This document shows, one piece after another, positions 60,275-64,000 of a DNA stretch of 64,000 nt. Location of the stretch: positions 274,727 through 338,726 of the forward strand of contig NZ_MOBK01000008.1 in NCBI RefSeq assembly GCF_003732265.1, written 5' to 3'. Position 1 is the first letter of the stretch. Each line of letters begins with the position of its first letter. A model generated the notes under the pieces. The model was not told the origin of the DNA and searched no databases. It saw only the letters and a list, made by a program, of their open reading frames with translations. The DNA is from Pseudomonas brassicacearum (lineage in GTDB: Bacteria; Pseudomonadota; Gammaproteobacteria; Pseudomonadales; Pseudomonadaceae). The position numbers and the translations under genes are program-made.

Positions 60275-62578
60275 CTACTTGCCGATTGAGATCTTCGGCG
60301 CCCAGGTCAGCCATTCATCTTCAAACTTGTCGAACAACGGGAAGGTCTGTTCAGCTCGCGCCGGGCTGCCCATGCGATCGCCGTCCGGCGTGGCGAAGGC
60401 AATGCCGCCCTGAATCAGCGTCTCCAGCGATTCAGTGCGTACGGTTGCGCCCTTGAACAAGCCGTAGTCAAAACCAAAACCGCTGGTGTTCCAGAAACGT
60501 GTACCGCTGCGCACCAGCGGCGCGTATTTCGGTTCGATCAGAATGTGCACCAGCACACGATCTGCCGTCTGCCCAAGCTCGTAGCCCGTGACCTTGCCGA
60601 CAGTGATTTCGCGATACGTCACCGGCACACCGGTTTTCAGCGAACCACGGCGCGCGGCGCTCAGGACCAGACTCAGACCGGCTTCCTGCCTGGCCGTCTC
60701 GGGCGGGTTGGCCAACGCTACAAAGTTCTTCTGCGGGCCGAGGTTCTTCGGGGCAGGTTGTACTTCGATGTATTGACCCGTCACCAGCGTTTCCAGATTG
60801 CGGGTCTTGATCAAACCCAATTCAGGTTTGACCACCCAGAACTGGCTACCCACACGGGCAATGCGCTCCGGCACTTCAGTGATCCGCGCGGTGAGCATCA
60901 CCGATTGCAGATCATCGGTGAGGTCAACGTCTTCGATCTTGCCGACGTCCAGGCCTTTGAATCTCACCGGCGTGCCGTTACGCAAGCCATCGGCGCGTTC
61001 AACCTTGATGGTGACCACGGTGCCTTTCTGATTGGCTTCGTCGTGGTTGGCGAACAGACGGAAACGCGGGATCTTCTTTTGCAGCGGGGCTTTGGCTTCC
61101 GGTGTCTCAAAGGCGATGCCACCGGCCATCAGGCTTTGCAGCGATTCACTTTTGACTTGTATCCCGCCCGTCAGTCCGCCCGTGAGCGTGATGCCGCTGG
61201 CATTCCAGAATCGGGTAGAGGCGTTGACCAAGCCTTCGTATTCCTTCTCGATGTGAACGCCAATCACCAGTTGTTTCTTTTTCTTGGAGAATTGATAGCT
61301 CTGCACCGAACCGACTTTGACCTGTTTGTAGAGAATCGGGCTGCCGACTTCCAGCGAACCGAGGTTCTCGGTGAACAACACCAGGTGCAAGCCCGGTGAA
61401 CGCAGGTCCAGCGGTGGCGCCTTGGGCCGCGCGACGAATTCGCGCTGTGGCGCGGAGCCTTTATCGCCAGGGCGCACGGCGATGTAGTTACCTTTGACCA
61501 ACGCTTCCAGACCCGTGCTCCCCGCGAGGGAAATCGACGGTTTGACCACCCAGAACTGAGTACCGGTGACCAGGTAGTCTTCAGCCAAAGGATCGAGGGT
61601 CAGTTCGGCGGTGGCACCGGACAGGTCCGGATCGATCTTCAGCGCTTTCAGGTTGCCGACCTGGATGCCTTTGTACATGACCGGCGTACGGCCTGCCTGC
61701 AAGCCTTCGAAATCGGTGAGTTTGACCTTGACCCGAATACCGGCGGCAGCAGCGTCGAAGTCTTCGTAGAGACGGAACGGCAGGCTCGGGTCGGTGGGCG
61801 GACTGTCCTTGCGGTTCTCCGGAGTGGCGAACGCGATACCCCCGGCGACGATGCTGGCAAGCGACTCACTGCGAATTTTCACACCGGAGAGGTTGGCGTC
61901 GATGCTGATGCCGCTGGCGTTCCAGAAACGCGTGTGTTTGCGCACCAGATTGGCGTAGGTGGGCTCGATGAACACTTTGAGCTCGACCGTACTCTGGTCT
62001 TCCGAGAGCACATAGCTTTTGATCTGGCCGACTTTGATCTGCTTGTAGAACACAGGGCTGCCACGGTTCAGCGAGCCGAGGCGATCAGCCTTGATGGTCA
62101 GGTGCAAACCCGGCTTGGCGTCGGACAGGGGCGGCTCTTCTGCCAGCGCCTTGAATTTGCGAGTGGGCTCGCCTTCACCGGGGCTGATCGCCACATAATT
62201 ACCCGAAACCAGGGTTTCCAGACCGGTGATACCGGCTAGCGTCACGCTCGGTTTTACCAGCCAGAAGCGAGTGCTGGTCCTGAGGTATTGCTCGACATCC
62301 TTGTTCATCTCTATGGTCGCGATCACGCCTTTGGAAGCGCCTTCGTCATCGAGCTTCAGAACTTTCACCTTACCGACGGACATACCTTTGTAGACGACTT
62401 CCGTCTTGTTGGCCTGAATGCCTTCGCCGCTTTCGAACCGCACCTGAACCTCGATGCCGGTCTCGTTATAGGCCCGCCAGCCGAGCCAGCCGCCAATGAT
62501 CAAAGCGATCAGGGGCAGGATCCATATGGCTGACCAGTTCGAGGCCGGTCGGGTTTTCGCTGTAGGCAAATCAGTCAT
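60275..62578 (-). CDS. pqiB: MCE-domain envelope protein, six repeats (PqiB/LetB-like)
   Basis: A 767-residue protein with one N-terminal membrane helix (about 14-34) and six MCE (MlaD) domains, each marked by a variant of PVxYKxIxVGxV and by TRFWNASG and GGIAFATP segments. E. coli PqiB has three such domains and LetB (YebT) seven, so this one is intermediate. Such proteins form hexameric tubes across the periplasm for lipid transport between membranes. The two PqiA-like genes upstream support this. A PqiC lipoprotein gene is not seen downstream. Confidence 0.88.
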   Translation of the reverse strand: MTDLPTAKTRPASNWSAIWILPLIALIIGGWLGWRAYNETGIEVQVRFESGEGIQANKTEVVYKGMSVGKVKVLKLDDEGASKGVIATIEMNKDVEQYLRTSTRFWLVKPSVTLAGITGLETLVSGNYVAISPGEGEPTRKFKALAEEPPLSDAKPGLHLTIKADRLGSLNRGSPVFYKQIKVGQIKSYVLSEDQSTVELKVFIEPTYANLVRKHTRFWNASGISIDANLSGVKIRSESLASIVAGGIAFATPENRKDSPPTDPSLPFRLYEDFDAAAAGIRVKVKLTDFEGLQAGRTPVMYKGIQVGNLKALKIDPDLSGATAELTLDPLAEDYLVTGTQFWVVKPSISLAGSTGLEALVKGNYIAVRPGDKGSAPQREFVARPKAPPLDLRSPGLHLVLFTENLGSLEVGSPILYKQVKVGSVQSYQFSKKKKQLVIGVHIEKEYEGLVNASTRFWNASGITLTGGLTGGIQVKSESLQSLMAGGIAFETPEAKAPLQKKIPRFRLFANHDEANQKGTVVTIKVERADGLRNGTPVRFKGLDVGKIEDVDLTDDLQSVMLTARITEVPERIARVGSQFWVVKPELGLIKTRNLETLVTGQYIEVQPAPKNLGPQKNFVALANPPETARQEAGLSLVLSAARRGSLKTGVPVTYREITVGKVTGYELGQTADRVLVHILIEPKYAPLVRSGTRFWNTSGFGFDYGLFKGATVRTESLETLIQGGIAFATPDGDRMGSPARAEQTFPLFDKFEDEWLTWAPKISIGK

Positions 62579-63200
62579 GGTCGTCGTCCGACTCCGTGTT
62601 ATCCCAAATCAGTCGGGGATCGAAAGAAACGGCGGCAAGCATCGTCAAAATCACCACACTGGCGAAGGCGATGGCGCCAAGATTGGCTTCGATGCTGGCA
62701 AGCCGTCCGAAATTCACGACCGCCACCAGGATGGCGATCACAAAGATATCCAGCATCGACCAGCGGCCGATGAACTCGATAAAGCGGTACATCCAGATTC
62801 GTTGGCGAGCCGAGAGTGGCTGGCGGCGCTGTATCGAAAACAGCAGCAGGCCGATGCCCACCAGTTTGAACGTCGGCACTAGGATACTGGCAATGAACAC
62901 CACCGCCGCGATGGGAAACATGCCGTAATGAACCAGGTCAATCACGCCGGACATGATGGTGCTGGGGGCGCCCTTGCCGAGTGAGTTGATGGTCATGATC
63001 GGCAGCACATTGGCCGGAATGTAGAGAATCGCCGCGGTAATCAACAGCGCCCAGGTGCGTACCAGGCTGTTCGGGCGACGGGCATGAACCAGCGCGCCAC
63101 AACGGGTGCAGACTTGCTCGTCGGTGTCAGCTTCCTGCTTGTTCAACTCATGGCATTCCGCACAAATCAGAATGCCTGCATCAATCGCCCGCATGGGCAT
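62571..63200 (-). CDS. PqiA-family membrane protein, second gene
   Basis: A 209-residue protein with four membrane helices (about 48-68, 95-117, 135-155 and 170-190) and an N-terminal zinc-ribbon-like pair CAEC...CTRC. It corresponds to the second half of E. coli PqiA or LetA, which are single proteins of about 420 residues. It overlaps both the first PqiA-like gene (20 bases) and the MCE gene (8 bases), so the three are one operon. The start at 63200 or 63194 is undecided. Confidence 0.88.
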   Translation of the reverse strand: MPMRAIDAGILICAECHELNKQEADTDEQVCTRCGALVHARRPNSLVRTWALLITAAILYIPANVLPIMTINSLGKGAPSTIMSGVIDLVHYGMFPIAAVVFIASILVPTFKLVGIGLLLFSIQRRQPLSARQRIWMYRFIEFIGRWSMLDIFVIAILVAVVNFGRLASIEANLGAIAFASVVILTMLAAVSFDPRLIWDNTESDDDHD

Positions 63201-63840
63201 CCTCTCCTGATAAGGCCTGCCAGATCTGATGAGGCGACATCACAACCTCCAACCCGACCTGAACCAACAGCAAACTGATAAAGCACACCAGACCAAGACC
63301 TACGCTAATGGCTGCCATATCTGCCAGTTTTACAAACGCGACCAGTACGCCCATGAGGTAAACCTCGAGCATTCCCCAATCCCGTAGATGGTGATAAATG
63401 CGATAGAGCAACAAGCCGTAGCTGCGTCCGATATCAAAGCGAATACTCAACAAGACTGCCAATTGGCAGAGCAGTTTGAGCAACGGGATTCCCATGCTGC
63501 ACAGGAACACAATCACCGAGACGCTTTGCATGCCGGTGTCGAACAAGGCCACAACGCCGCTCCAGACTGTGTCGTTTGACGATTGTCCGAGTAGATTGAG
63601 CTGCATGATGGGTAAAAAGTTCGCCGGCACGTACAACAATAAAGCGGCGATCACCAAAGCGAGACTGCGTTGTACGACGTTGTGCCGATGGGCATAGAGC
63701 TCATAGCCGCAGCGCGGACACAGCGCTTTCTCGCCATGGGCGAGTTCGGGTTTGCGCATCAGCAAATCGCACTCATGACACGCAACCAAATCGTCCAGCG
63801 GTAATTCTGACAGCCTTGCGGCGTCAACCGGATCTGACAT
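63181..63840 (-). CDS. pqiA: PqiA-family membrane protein, first gene
   Basis: A 219-residue protein with an N-terminal CHEC...CPRC zinc-ribbon-like motif (about residues 18-44) and four membrane helices (about 57-77, 100-125, 148-170 and 178-200). It corresponds to the first half of a full-length PqiA/LetA. The two halves may have been separate from the start or split later. It probably transports or presents lipids to the MCE tube. The name follows family usage, and I cannot tell PqiA from LetA. Confidence 0.87.
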   Translation of the reverse strand: MSDPVDAARLSELPLDDLVACHECDLLMRKPELAHGEKALCPRCGYELYAHRHNVVQRSLALVIAALLLYVPANFLPIMQLNLLGQSSNDTVWSGVVALFDTGMQSVSVIVFLCSMGIPLLKLLCQLAVLLSIRFDIGRSYGLLLYRIYHHLRDWGMLEVYLMGVLVAFVKLADMAAISVGLGLVCFISLLLVQVGLEVVMSPHQIWQALSGEDAHAGD

Positions 63841-63943
63841 AAAGGCTCTGTTCCGAAAAAGTTGGCCCTATTCTAGAGGCATGAGTCGAAAATAACTGCG
63901 CCAATTTGTGCGTTAAGGGGGAGTACTTTTTCGCTGCCAAAAC

Positions 63944-63976
63944 AAAACCCCTACCTGCATACGCAGATAGGGGTTT
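63944..63976 (-). terminator. rho-independent terminator at the right edge
   Basis: Read on the minus strand, AAACCCCTATCTGCG...TGCAGGTAGGGGTTTTGTTTT forms a stem with a T-rich run after it, so it probably ends a leftward gene that lies mostly beyond the window. Confidence 0.75.
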
Positions 63977-63982
63977 CGGAAT

Positions 63983-64000
63983 TTAATCTTGACGATGACC
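63983..64000 (-). CDS. possible C-terminal end of a leftward gene, partial
   Basis: The last five codons (GHRQD) before a TAA at 63983 are in frame, with the minus-strand terminator seven bases away. The rest lies outside. No identification is possible. Confidence 0.3.
   Translation of the reverse strand, partial: GHRQD

Overview
The window is a chromosomal segment of a Pseudomonas of the fluorescens group. The evidence is high-GC coding sequence, eight extragenic inverted REP pairs of the P. fluorescens type, and a gene order that follows the P. aeruginosa PA4640-PA4691 block: mqo, hpt, upp, uraA, hemH, phr, pagL, murI-moeB-prmC-prfA-hemA, TPR protein-lolB-ispE-tRNA-Gln-prs-rplY-pth-ychF, and further on can, rimI-holD, mksFEB and pqiAB. 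Almost everything is housekeeping. I see no prophage, insertion sequence, CRISPR array or defence island.

Layout. 0-10.6 kb: small conserved proteins, a YajG-type lipoprotein, malate:quinone oxidoreductase, purine and pyrimidine salvage (hpt, upp, uraA), ferrochelatase and a TIGR01777 epimerase. 10.6-20.5 kb: a tightly overlapped, apparently light-responsive cluster. It holds a bacterial renalase, a Trp-rich protein, a YbgA-type protein, a class II LitR/PplR-type MerR regulator, photolyase, and a lipid-modifying module (SnoaL-like, SDR, FAD desaturase-like, DUF1365, Cfa-like methyltransferase, DUF2878). Three copies of a TRTACA-N12-TGTACA direct repeat precede its two transcription units. 20.5-33.4 kb: lipid A deacylase, then the leftward hemA-prfA-prmC-moeB-murI operon and the rightward lolB-ispE-prs-rplY-pth-ychF group with tRNA-Gln.

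33.5-53.9 kb is the more accessory half: an Fsr-type exporter, two chemotaxis-type receptors (one membrane, one BdlA-like), tRNA-Met, a DUF2817 protein, a gamma-glutamyltransferase lipoprotein, D-Ala-D-Ala ligase, an AraC regulator with a cupin, a flavin reductase, an MFS symporter, an AtoE-type transporter, a Tat-exported AcpA-family phosphatase, unknown exported and small proteins, a SET-domain protein, and beta-carbonic anhydrase. 54-64 kb: rimI-holD, divergent from the MksFEB condensin operon, and a PqiA/PqiA/PqiB envelope system with six MCE repeats.

The most interesting candidate system is the light cluster. A photosensor-type repressor homologue lacking the B12-binding signature, operators overlapping recognisable promoters, DNA photolyase, a renalase, and genes resembling the furan fatty acid (UfaM/UfaD) pathway suggest one coordinated response to light and singlet-oxygen damage in DNA, nicotinamide cofactors and membranes. 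Several members (DUF1365, DUF2878, SnoaL-like, YbgA, TIGR02450) have no assigned role. Other points worth a second look are the cysteine-rich insert in ferrochelatase, an abrupt base-composition change in the 3' half of ispE beside tRNA-Gln, an MksBEF condensin without an adjacent MksG nuclease gene, the six-MCE PqiB/LetB-like protein, and the bacterial SET protein.
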